The position numbers were made by a program, and so were the translations under genes. 64,000 nt of DNA, from the NCBI GenBank assembly GCA_947625015.1, contig CANQMR010000012.1, forward strand, positions 20,165-84,164, given 5' to 3'. Source of the DNA: an uncultured Lachnospiraceae bacterium (GTDB lineage Bacteria; Bacillota; Clostridia; Lachnospirales; Lachnospiraceae). Below, in pieces: positions 44,118 through 52,407 of the stretch. The notes beneath the pieces are model-generated. The model had not been told where the DNA came from, searched no databases, and saw only the letters and a program-made list of their open reading frames with translations. Position 1 is the first letter of the stretch. Every line of letters begins with the position of its first letter.

Positions 44118-45731
44118 TTATTCAGGCAGTATTTTATTTGCAAATTTCTGGAAGCTCCTGCTTACATGCGTAAAATGCAGGACTGCTTCCTTCTCCCTAA
44201 TGTCAACCACCTTGGCGTATACCCCGTTGAAAAATGCCTTTCCTTCTCTGCCAGCCGCAAATACCTCCACATCAGCATAAAGCTCTAACTGGCCATACGC
44301 TGCCTTCGGATTGTCCGGGTTCTCTGTCTTTAGCTCCTCTGTCTCATAACCGGCTTCCGGGTTTACCGGCGCATAATCTGTCTCCACCTCCTCCCCGTAA
44401 CCGGTTTCCGATACCGGCAGTAAAGTTACCACAGCGCGCTTTCTGGAAAACTGGGACAGCACCGCCATGACCGGCTCCTCCGCCACAGTCTTCTTCTCAA
44501 TGGGATACAGGTTAAAGACCGTCCATTCCGTTACCGGTTTTAGCACATCGAAATCTACATTTTCAATTCTGCACTGATAGTCGCCGCCAATGCCTACAAC
44601 CTCACCGACGGAAATCGGCTTATGCACTCCCTTAGCTGCAATAAAAATCCGGTTATGCACTTCCACAGAACAGGAAATGGTATCTAACGCCTGTTTGGAA
44701 ACCAAAATCTGTCCCCCTACGCTATACCCCTCAATCCGGGAACATTCATTGACTGCCTGTCCGATTACGCTATATCTCATCACTTTTTCCGAACCGACAT
44801 TGCCAATAAACACTTCTCCCCAGTGGATACCAATCCCCATTTCCAATGACGGATAACCCCGTTCTTCACAATAGGCGTTGACCTCTCCCATACAATTCTG
44901 CATGTTAATCGCCGCCGCCACTGCATCTGCGGTTTCATTTTCTGAGACTAACGGTGCGCCGAATACGGCCAGAATCCCATCGCCCAGAAACTCAATGATG
45001 GTTCCTTTGTATTTTGTGATAATATCAACCATTTTACTGAAATGAAAATTCAAAAGCTGGGTGACTGCCTCCGGCTCTAACTCCTCGGAAATAGAAGTAA
45101 ACCCCCGCAAATCTGCCAGCATAACCGCCAGTTTCTTTTTCTCCCCGCCAATAGCCGCGCCTTCCGGGTGCTCTAAGATAAACTCTAACACCTGGTCGGA
45201 AAAATATCGTCCAAACACCTGATACAAAAGCTGATTTCTTGATTCTAATTTCTGGTTCAGCCGCACAATCTCCTTGGCGGCCTGCAAATCCATAGCCTGC
45301 TTTTGCAGTACCTTTTCATAGTTCCTTGTCACCTCATGCTGCCACGCCACCTGTTCGATTCTTAATATGGAGGCGTGGGAAAAAGGTTTCTCCACCACCA
45401 CCATACCGCCCCGGAGAAAGCATTGTTCATCCACTTCCTGGCTTCTTTCCCCAATCATAAAAAAGAGGGGAACGCCTGCTAAAAACTGCTGCATTTTCAG
45501 AAAAGACACTGACTGGAAGTCCTCCTCCACAGCCGTCTGGTAGTCCATAATCACCAGGGAGGGCATACTGCCACCGATTGCCGCCTCCTGATTGCTATTT
45601 TCTACCGCTCGCTTAACCGCCGCAAAGGAAAGCATACAAAGAGCGCGCATACTGCCGGTGGAATTAATCCTGCGCTGCGCCTCTAACATTTCTCTCCTGT
45701 CGCTTCCAATTACCCAAATCTGTTTTTCCAT
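44118..45731 (-). CDS. receiver-like domain + class III nucleotide cyclase
   Basis: A 537-residue soluble protein. Residues 1-125 resemble a response-regulator receiver: IMDY with Asp63 as possible phosphosite and EKPFS with Lys115. A coiled-coil linker spans ~135-170. The cyclase domain (~195-380) has both metal aspartates, Asp207 (ADLRGFTSISEE) and Asp251 (FLGDGILAVFG), and the transition-state Asn328 and Arg332. The purine-selecting positions differ from adenylyl cyclases: Glu247 replaces the usual Lys and Gln325 the usual Asp. The C-terminal ~150 residues are unknown. Last gene of a four-gene operon, 30 bp after the TIR gene. Confidence 0.88.
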   Translation of the reverse strand: MEKQIWVIGSDRREMLEAQRRINSTGSMRALCMLSFAAVKRAVENSNQEAAIGGSMPSLVIMDYQTAVEEDFQSVSFLKMQQFLAGVPLFFMIGERSQEVDEQCFLRGGMVVVEKPFSHASILRIEQVAWQHEVTRNYEKVLQKQAMDLQAAKEIVRLNQKLESRNQLLYQVFGRYFSDQVLEFILEHPEGAAIGGEKKKLAVMLADLRGFTSISEELEPEAVTQLLNFHFSKMVDIITKYKGTIIEFLGDGILAVFGAPLVSENETADAVAAAINMQNCMGEVNAYCEERGYPSLEMGIGIHWGEVFIGNVGSEKVMRYSVIGQAVNECSRIEGYSVGGQILVSKQALDTISCSVEVHNRIFIAAKGVHKPISVGEVVGIGGDYQCRIENVDFDVLKPVTEWTVFNLYPIEKKTVAEEPVMAVLSQFSRKRAVVTLLPVSETGYGEEVETDYAPVNPEAGYETEELKTENPDNPKAAYGQLELYADVEVFAAGREGKAFFNGVYAKVVDIREKEAVLHFTHVSRSFQKFANKILPE

Positions 45732-45761
45732 TATCCACTCTCCGGACTTATATCATTTACT

Positions 45762-46754
45762 CTACAACCAGGAATGCCATGTGCCGGTCCTGTCGTTCTT
45801 CATCTGGGCGCCGGAAGCCGCCTTACACTTATCACACAACGTACCGGTTCTGATTGGCGCACCGCACTGCTGGCAGGATACCCGTATAGGTGAATTTTTG
45901 GGGATTTCCAAATACTCGTCCCTGAAAAAATATTCTATAATCCTTCTGGGTACTCCCGTATCCCGCTCAATCACAAGAGCTGAAGCGGCTCCCGCCTTTT
46001 CTAAATAGTTGCGGATGGTCTGAAAATCATCATAGTTATCCTTTCCGCAGCGTTCACACTGAAAAGTACCCCTTGTCACATTGCGCAAATCTTTACAGCC
46101 GCAATACTCACAGGCCAGGGGAATCCGGTTCATCCGAAAGGCATTGGACTCCCTGCCCCGGTTCTGGATTGTCCTTCTCGTGTTCTGCATTAGTCCTTCC
46201 CCGCCGCCGGCCGGTCTTTTGCCCTTATGCTTATCTAAATTGCCGTTCATTTTATTCTTTTCCGGATTGGCTTCGGCCTTATCCTTTTCCGGACTGCCGT
46301 TTATTTTTTCTCCTCCGGCGGACGCCTCCTCATCTGCCGACAAAGCGGTATCCGGCAATAATTGTTCAAGCTGTTCCCGCAAATCGGAAAACGCCCTTAC
46401 CGGATTATTATAGTAGGAAATCATCTGCACATTATTCAGATAAAACCGAAAGGTCTCATTTAGCGCCATTTTCTGAATCTGAAACGGTATAATCTTCTTC
46501 CGGTTGCAGATTGCGCTGTCAATCTCTTTTTCAACCCAGATGGAATCCTGGGAAGTGGGGGACAGCACCAGCAAGAACACATCGCAATTCTGGATGGCTA
46601 AAGGTATCTCCCTTGCATAGCTGGAGCCGGCCGGTATCATCTCCGGCGCTTTCCAGTATCCAACCCCCATCCGGTCCAGTTCCTCGGTAATACGACGGAC
46701 AAATTCTCTGTCTTTTGAGCTATAACTGATAAATACGGAATTTTGCTCTGTCAT
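45762..46754 (-). CDS. TIR-domain protein with zinc ribbon, helix-turn-helix and second zinc ribbon
   Basis: A 330-residue protein. The ATG at 46754 lies 7 bp after GGGAGGA. Residues 5-135 form a TIR domain (FISYSSKDREFVRRI; VFLLVLSPTS), with Glu77 in IWVEKEID at the position of the NADase catalytic glutamate (compare WVHKEI in SARM1). A charged Asn/Glu/Lys linker follows. The next parts are a zinc ribbon (Cys215, 218, 233, 236), a segment resembling the helix-turn-helix of YvyF-type proteins (~243-285, DTGVPRRIIEYFFRDEYLEI) and a last CxxC...CxxC ribbon (~294-310). The gene lies 22 bp after the GGDEF gene. It could be an NAD-consuming or nucleotide-signalling effector, or a transcription-linked sensor; inference only. 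Confidence 0.85.
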   Translation of the reverse strand: MTEQNSVFISYSSKDREFVRRITEELDRMGVGYWKAPEMIPAGSSYAREIPLAIQNCDVFLLVLSPTSQDSIWVEKEIDSAICNRKKIIPFQIQKMALNETFRFYLNNVQMISYYNNPVRAFSDLREQLEQLLPDTALSADEEASAGGEKINGSPEKDKAEANPEKNKMNGNLDKHKGKRPAGGGEGLMQNTRRTIQNRGRESNAFRMNRIPLACEYCGCKDLRNVTRGTFQCERCGKDNYDDFQTIRNYLEKAGAASALVIERDTGVPRRIIEYFFRDEYLEIPKNSPIRVSCQQCGAPIRTGTLCDKCKAASGAQMKNDRTGTWHSWL

Positions 46755-46776
46755 ATCCATTCCTCCCTGACAGTCC

Positions 46777-47784
46777 TTATCCTTCTGCTACTACGCGGTT
46801 TCGCCCGCTTCTTTTTGCTTCATACAGCCGCAAATCGGTAAATTCAATATTAGCGCTGATTGGCTGCTGCGGGTCAATCTGGCGCACGCCGAAGGACATT
46901 GTCACCTTAATATCCTGTCCCTCAAAATGACATACCGAATCCATGATTTTCTTTCGGATAGTCTCCGCCCGACGGGCAGTTTCTTCCTCGGTATGCTTCA
47001 AAAACAATAGCAAAAATTCTTCTCCGCCCCATCTGGCAACCTCACCGTCTTTTCCTACGCCCTCTTTCAAAATCTGCGCCACATGCTTTAATATGACGTC
47101 GCCTCCGTTGTGGCCGTAGGTATCATTCACCTTTTTAAAGAAATCAATATCACACATAACAAAGGATGCGGTCTCGGTCTTCAACCGTTCTTCCACAACA
47201 TCCCCAAAATAATTAAAAAATCCACGCCGGTTCTTTAATCCGGTCAATGGGTCCTCTGTGGATTCCCGATATAACATGTCTGATTCTAAAGTCTTCGCGC
47301 TGAATACGGCCACTAACGCCAAATGCTTTACATCCTGATCGTCAAATCCACTATTCTCATCCTCTCCCAATTTGTTAATCGCCTGATATGCGCCAATCAC
47401 TTCGCCTCTTGCATTCGTTACCGGCATACAGAGAATAGAGCGGGTGACATAACCGGTTTCCTTATCCACCTGCGGATTAAAGCGGAAATCCTCATAGGGA
47501 TTGTTAATCACAATGACCTCTTTGGTCGTTATGGAAGCGCCTACAATTCCGCTCCCCTCAGGCACTGTAATCCGTCCGCTGTCTGATGCAGCCAACGTCC
47601 AGTATTGGTGTTTGCTTTTATCCCAATACCAGAAGGAGGCCCGTTCCGAATTTACCAGTGTTCTTCCCAAATCTGTCAGCAGCCGGATTGTGGCGTCGAA
47701 CTCCTTCTCATCCACCAGCTGATTCATATAATAAAATATTTTCTCAAGCATTTCCTCTGCCTGCATAGGTTTCCTTGTCTCCAT
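46777..47784 (-). CDS. GAF-domain diguanylate cyclase (GGDEF)
   Basis: A 335-residue soluble protein. A GAF domain occupies ~20-165 (ERASFWYWDKSKHQYWTLAA; RSILCMPVTNARGEVIGAYQ), and a GGDEF domain ~175-335 with DPLTGLKNRRGF, CDIDFFKKVNDTYGHNGGD and the active-site signature RWGGEEF. The signature is intact, so it should make cyclic di-GMP. No inhibitory RxxD is obvious at the usual place. It starts right after the isomerase stop (1-bp gap) with GGAGGGG as ribosome binding site, and the TIR gene follows. Confidence 0.93.
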   Translation of the reverse strand: METRKPMQAEEMLEKIFYYMNQLVDEKEFDATIRLLTDLGRTLVNSERASFWYWDKSKHQYWTLAASDSGRITVPEGSGIVGASITTKEVIVINNPYEDFRFNPQVDKETGYVTRSILCMPVTNARGEVIGAYQAINKLGEDENSGFDDQDVKHLALVAVFSAKTLESDMLYRESTEDPLTGLKNRRGFFNYFGDVVEERLKTETASFVMCDIDFFKKVNDTYGHNGGDVILKHVAQILKEGVGKDGEVARWGGEEFLLLFLKHTEEETARRAETIRKKIMDSVCHFEGQDIKVTMSFGVRQIDPQQPISANIEFTDLRLYEAKRSGRNRVVAEG

Positions 47785-47785
47785 A

Positions 47786-48577
47786 TTATCCCCTCCGCTG
47801 TATCATTTCTTCAAAATTCTGCTCTAAATATCTTAAGGACCGCCGCTGGTTCTCCGGCAGAGTCGTCTCAATCAGCACACTACAGGAATCAAAATACTGT
47901 CTCCGGTAATCCATAAAACGCTGCCAGTCAATCTGCCCGTCTCCTAACGCTAAGTGCTGGTCCCGCTTCAGATTATTATCATTGATATGAATATGCCGGA
48001 TATAGGGGGCTAACGCATCTATCCATTCCTGCATCGGGGTAGTGGAAATGCTGGCATGCGCATAGTCAAAACATATCCCGTAATTATCATAAATGCGAAG
48101 CCGCTCTGAGACAGCCGCCAAAAAATCCGGATCCGTATCAAACATATTCTCTAAATAAATATCCGTATCCGGATAACGCTTTAAGAGACATTCCAAAAAC
48201 TCTACCGTCATTTCTACAGCCCGCCGGTCGTATTCCACCCCGGACAAAACCGGGCTGATGTTTGTGTGGAACACCACGCCTTTCACGCCTAAGCGCACAG
48301 CAATTTTCATACTCTGTTCCATGCGAAATTCAGAAATCTCCCGGATTCTGGGATCATAACTGAACACCACAACATCGAAAAAGGCTCCATGCATGGTGCT
48401 TCCCGCCGGAAGCCCGATCTGCTGATAAAATTCCACCAGACGGTTCATTTCCTCTGTATCTTCTAATATCTCCGGATTATAAAAATCGTTAATTTCAAAA
48501 CCTACGCCATATTCTTCCGCAAGTTTTTGATGTTCTTCAATCTCCTGCCTGCGAACGACAATCAATAATTGTCCCAT
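47786..48577 (-). CDS. sugar phosphate isomerase/epimerase-like TIM-barrel protein
   Basis: A 263-residue AP-endonuclease-2-type TIM barrel. Metal-ligand segments are visible: STMHGAFFDV (His), YLENMFDTD (Glu), CFDYAHASIS (Asp, His), HIHINDNNLKRDQHLALGDG (His, Asp, His) and a final IETTLPE (Glu). These fit a two-metal isomerase/epimerase or xylose-isomerase-like enzyme. Substrate is unknown. It is the first gene of the operon with the GGDEF, TIR and cyclase genes, an unusual partner for signalling enzymes. Confidence 0.88.
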   Translation of the reverse strand: MGQLLIVVRRQEIEEHQKLAEEYGVGFEINDFYNPEILEDTEEMNRLVEFYQQIGLPAGSTMHGAFFDVVVFSYDPRIREISEFRMEQSMKIAVRLGVKGVVFHTNISPVLSGVEYDRRAVEMTVEFLECLLKRYPDTDIYLENMFDTDPDFLAAVSERLRIYDNYGICFDYAHASISTTPMQEWIDALAPYIRHIHINDNNLKRDQHLALGDGQIDWQRFMDYRRQYFDSCSVLIETTLPENQRRSLRYLEQNFEEMIQRRG

Positions 48578-48716
48578 ATCCCCCTTTTTCCTCCCTGTTC
48601 CGCATTATATGAACGCCTAATAAATGTATTATACTATTTTTCAGGCCACAAATCAATGTGCCAGGAAACTGTTGTTTAATATAATTTTTTGTTTAATCCT
48701 GTACGGAAATGCACAA

Positions 48717-48755
48717 CATAAAACCAGCGTATCCTATTGCTATGATACGCTGGTT
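48717..48755 (-). terminator. terminator of surface protein A gene
   Basis: ACCAGCGTATC (48723-48733) pairs with GATACGCTGGT (48744-48754). On the minus strand the stem is followed by TTTTATG. The hairpin and ~90 bp around it recur almost unchanged at 52304-52395 after surface protein B. Confidence 0.85.
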
Positions 48756-48823
48756 CATCACATCTTTGTTCTGTTAGAAAACCAATCCATCCGGATCAAT
48801 GTTCATATCGAATCCGAATATGA

Positions 48824-51800
48824 TTATTTCCCAACCGATTCATATACTGCTTCATACATTCTGCCCATGTCTTTCCATGTAAAGGTAATGGTTTTGCTAT
48901 CTTGTTCCAGCATTTCCTTAGTCTGCAAATCTTTCCAACCTACAAACCGATAACCTTCCGCAGGTTCCGGAGCGGTAATGGTAATCTTATTCTGCCTATC
49001 TACATTATAACTCTCTACCTGTCCGCCATCACCGGTAGACATAATTGTTGTCTTCACTATGGCTGCATACTCGTCATTTCCACCGTAGGTTATCCAGCCG
49101 CTTCCTAATTTAACCCGCTCCGGATTATCTACCTTAGCAACAACGGCCCATACCAGACGATTTTTAATCCATCTGTTAATCGGACAACTATTCTCTACAT
49201 TCCCATAGTTATTATTCCCGTAATAATGCTGCCACCGTCCGCTATTTGTACATGTTGCTGTAGTTTGTTCTTCATTAATGCTCCAGTTATGTCCGTTACC
49301 CGCCTGTATGTTAATCAACTTTTTGGCCGTACATCCATCTTTTTCACACTCATGGTAAACAAATTTGAATGAACAGTTATCGTTTACCTCATCATCGCCA
49401 ACCACTTTTCCGGTTTCTTTCACTCCCGGATCACTTGCAAGACTGAGTGATGTAAGAGCAACTTCTTCTGCATTATATACATGCACATCCCCATCCCACT
49501 GATGACCGGTTGCCGGAATCGTATACTGCGTCTTTTCATAGCCGCAGGTATTACATTTTACAGTTGCAACGCCTGATTTCTCACAGGTAGGCTCCACAAC
49601 AATCTTTTCTACATCAAAATCATGGCCGATTGCCGGGGTCGTAGGTATCTTCTTTGTATCTCCACAATATTCACATACCTCTGTTTCCGTACCCATGGCA
49701 GTACAAGTCGCATCCGTTGTCGCAATAACTTCATACTTATGACCGCCGTTAGAAGGAATCGTCGCTGTCTTCTTCTGGTCGCAGCGCAAACATTTTACTG
49801 ACTTATGACCTACTGTTACACAGGTTGGCTCCTCGTCAATCACCCACTCGCCGGAAAAATCATGGCCTAATGCCTTAATCTCATCTACAATATCCTTTTT
49901 CTCATGACAACGGGTACATTCCGTTGCCGTATAACCCTTTGTCGTACAAGTCGGCTCTACTGTAACTTCTTCCCAGTTATGACCTGTCGGCTGTGCAACT
50001 ATACGGAAGAATACCTGCCCGCAGACCTCACACTCTGAATACTGCTTACCATAGTCGTTGCAGGTAGCCTCCTGTAACTTTGTGGGTACCAGCTTATGTT
50101 CAAGCACCGGAATACTCTGTACTTCCTTCTTGCCACATACCGTACAAACCCGTTCCTGTCTGCCCGGCGCTGTGCAAGACGCCTGACGTGTTATATTCCA
50201 ATCTCCATAAGTGTGGTCAGCAACCGCCGTCTTACGGGTTTCCCCGCTGCCACATACCTTACAGGTTCTTACTTCAATCCCTTCATTCTGACAGGTTGCA
50301 GAAGTCTTCACTGTCCATTCACCCATATCATGGGCTTTCTTTGTGCCTGCCTTGGTACGGGTCACCTGCTTCTGACAGCGGTCGCATTTTGCTGTCTCGG
50401 TTCCGTCTTTCTCGCAGGTAGCGTCATTATTATATACATAATGCGTATAACTATGTCCTAACGCGGGTATTACAGACGCTGGAGCAGCATAGCCGCAACG
50501 GGAGCAACGGCCTCCCCGCGTAATCTTCCCAGGGGTTTCGCAGGTTGCATCTACTTTCTCCACATCTTTCATATCATGGCCAAGCGCCTCTATTGTCTCT
50601 GTCTCAACCGCACTACACTCTGCGCAAACCCGCTCCTTAGTGCCTGTTGTTGTACAGGTTGCCGCTGTCTTCACTACCCATCCACTAAAGCTATGCGGCT
50701 TCTTTGTTCCACTCATTTCACGAGTATTCGTCGCATCGCAACGGTCACATTTTGCTGTCTCAGTTCCGTCTTTCTCGCAGGTAGCGTCATTATTAGCCTT
50801 ATAATCCGAAAAGCTATGACCTAATGCTGAACCCACACTTATACGGGTGTCGGTTGCACCGCAACGGTCGCACTTTGCTGTCTCTGTCCCATCTTTCTCA
50901 CAGGTTGCGTCCTCGTTATATACATAATTTGTAAAACTATGTCCTAATGCTGGAATCTCTTCCGGTTTCACTGTATGCCCGCAACGGGAACATGTGCTGT
51001 TATAACTTCTCTGCCCCGGCTGGGTACAGGTTGCCGGAATCTCTTCCACAGACTCTACAACATGCCCTAAAGCCGGAATCTCTCTGGTCTCTTTATACCC
51101 ACATTGTGAACAGGTTCTTGTCTCCTCCCCGGCGGCTGTACAGGTTGCCGCTGTTGTTTCTTTCCAGTCACCCATCTTATGGGAAAGTTTTGAGCCTGTC
51201 ACCGTCCGGGTGCGTGTCACGCCACAGTTATCACATTCTGCTGTTTCCGTTCCATCCTTTTTACAGGTTGCATTGTCATCAGAAACATACTGGGTAAAGC
51301 TATGCCCGGTTGCCGGAATAATCTCAACATCCGTCTTAGCGCCACAACGCACACAATGTCTGGACTGTAAACCCTCTTTTGTGCAGGTTGCCGCTCTATC
51401 TACTGTACTGTTTGCCGCATACTGATGGCCTAATGCAGGAAATTCTAATTTTTCCACCACCCCGCAAGTCGAACAAATCATCCTCTGTAAACCATTCTCC
51501 GTACACGTGGCAGCTTTTATCGTTTCTGTCACATCAAAACTATGCGTATGCTCTGACTGTATAGACGCATCATTATTCTTTATTTCTACCTTAAGAAGTT
51601 TACTATAAGTACTTTCCTTGCCCTCTGGAACCTCAATGACCGCTTCAGAATGAATACCTTTCAGCGCATTCTTGCCGACTTTTTCCAGCTTTGTACTTAC
51701 AATATCAATCTCGCTTAACTTTTTACAGTCCTTAAATGCATTCTTGCCAATAACCTTAAGTTCTTTGTTCGTGTCTACGGATTTTAGTTTCTTATATCCC

Positions 51801-52093
51801 TTAAAGGCATTGTTACCAATCTCTGTTACCTTAAATGTACATCCGTTCTTTTTGACCGTATCCGGCATCTCTATAAGCACCAGCTTCTTGGATTTGGCGC
51901 CAATCAGGGAAACTGTACCTGATTTCTTTGATACGGAAACCACCTTATAGCGATACTTTCCACTGGTAAAAATACTGCCTGCCTTCAAACTGGTTCCGGC
52001 CGCATTGGCAGGTATTACGCCGCCCCCAAAGACGGTGCCGATTACCAATACGATTGTCATGATGATAGAAATAATCCTCTTTCTCAATCTCAT
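48824..52093 (-). CDS. large secreted surface protein A: BspA-type LRR + 17 Cys/His repeats + InlB-B-like C terminus
   Basis: A 1089-residue secreted protein. Residues 1-32 are a signal peptide (ends ANAAG). Residues ~35-175 hold a small beta domain and BspA-type leucine-rich repeats (NNAFKGYKKLKSVD, KNAFKDCKKLSEID). From ~185 to ~885 there are 17 units of ~40 residues with the pattern T-C-x(8-11)-C-x2-C-x(9-17)-H, typically ATCTxxG...CxxCG...IPALGH. A ~190-residue C-terminal domain ends with an InlB B-repeat-like GYRFVGWKDLQ segment. No sortase or membrane anchor is visible. Each unit offers three Cys and one His, a possible metal site or redox-sensitive cross-link. Tandem paralogue of surface protein B. 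Confidence 0.85.
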   Translation of the reverse strand: MRLRKRIISIIMTIVLVIGTVFGGGVIPANAAGTSLKAGSIFTSGKYRYKVVSVSKKSGTVSLIGAKSKKLVLIEMPDTVKKNGCTFKVTEIGNNAFKGYKKLKSVDTNKELKVIGKNAFKDCKKLSEIDIVSTKLEKVGKNALKGIHSEAVIEVPEGKESTYSKLLKVEIKNNDASIQSEHTHSFDVTETIKAATCTENGLQRMICSTCGVVEKLEFPALGHQYAANSTVDRAATCTKEGLQSRHCVRCGAKTDVEIIPATGHSFTQYVSDDNATCKKDGTETAECDNCGVTRTRTVTGSKLSHKMGDWKETTAATCTAAGEETRTCSQCGYKETREIPALGHVVESVEEIPATCTQPGQRSYNSTCSRCGHTVKPEEIPALGHSFTNYVYNEDATCEKDGTETAKCDRCGATDTRISVGSALGHSFSDYKANNDATCEKDGTETAKCDRCDATNTREMSGTKKPHSFSGWVVKTAATCTTTGTKERVCAECSAVETETIEALGHDMKDVEKVDATCETPGKITRGGRCSRCGYAAPASVIPALGHSYTHYVYNNDATCEKDGTETAKCDRCQKQVTRTKAGTKKAHDMGEWTVKTSATCQNEGIEVRTCKVCGSGETRKTAVADHTYGDWNITRQASCTAPGRQERVCTVCGKKEVQSIPVLEHKLVPTKLQEATCNDYGKQYSECEVCGQVFFRIVAQPTGHNWEEVTVEPTCTTKGYTATECTRCHEKKDIVDEIKALGHDFSGEWVIDEEPTCVTVGHKSVKCLRCDQKKTATIPSNGGHKYEVIATTDATCTAMGTETEVCEYCGDTKKIPTTPAIGHDFDVEKIVVEPTCEKSGVATVKCNTCGYEKTQYTIPATGHQWDGDVHVYNAEEVALTSLSLASDPGVKETGKVVGDDEVNDNCSFKFVYHECEKDGCTAKKLINIQAGNGHNWSINEEQTTATCTNSGRWQHYYGNNNYGNVENSCPINRWIKNRLVWAVVAKVDNPERVKLGSGWITYGGNDEYAAIVKTTIMSTGDGGQVESYNVDRQNKITITAPEPAEGYRFVGWKDLQTKEMLEQDSKTITFTWKDMGRMYEAVYESVGK

Positions 52094-52163
52094 ACAATCC
52101 CCTCCCTTTCATTTATCCCCTAATCAACACGCTATTCATATGTATTATCCGTTAGGTAGCCCC

Positions 52164-52229
52164 ATTATAACATAGGCTGTTCATTTTTGCCATGCACGTT
52201 TTATACAAATTCCGTTCCAATTTTTAACA
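52164..52229 (-). promoter_or_regulatory. promoter of surface protein A gene with conserved 25-bp upstream box
   Basis: The minus-strand TATAAT is at 52164-52169. A 25-bp sequence (52205-52229, beginning ACAAATTCCGTTCC on the plus strand) is identical to one upstream of the paralogue at 55859-55883, at the same 36-bp distance from the -10 box. The 52094-52407 gap otherwise contains only this promoter and the terminator of surface protein B. Confidence 0.6.
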
Positions 52230-52303
52230 GATGTTTCAACGGACATATGTATTTGTTCAGGCAATTCGATTTGATTTTCCTGAGTAAGGTCCTGATTATA
52301 CAA

Positions 52304-52341
52304 TATAAAACCAGCGTATCCTATTGCTATGATACGCTGGT
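52304..52341 (-). terminator. terminator of surface protein B gene
   Basis: CCAGCGTATC (52311-52320) pairs with GATACGCTGG (52331-52340), followed on the minus strand by TTTTATATTG. It is the duplicate of the terminator at 48717-48755. Confidence 0.85.
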
Positions 52342-52407
52342 TCATCACATCTTTGTTCTGTTAGAAAATCGATCCATCCGGATCAGTGTTCATATGGGAC
52401 CCAAATA

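Noticed and set aside
44118..46754. Canonical Pycsar defence system
   Set aside because: The cyclase neighbour is a TIR protein, but it lacks the cyclic-nucleotide-binding domain of Pycsar TIR effectors, and the operon includes GGDEF and isomerase genes. Kept as a possible new module only.
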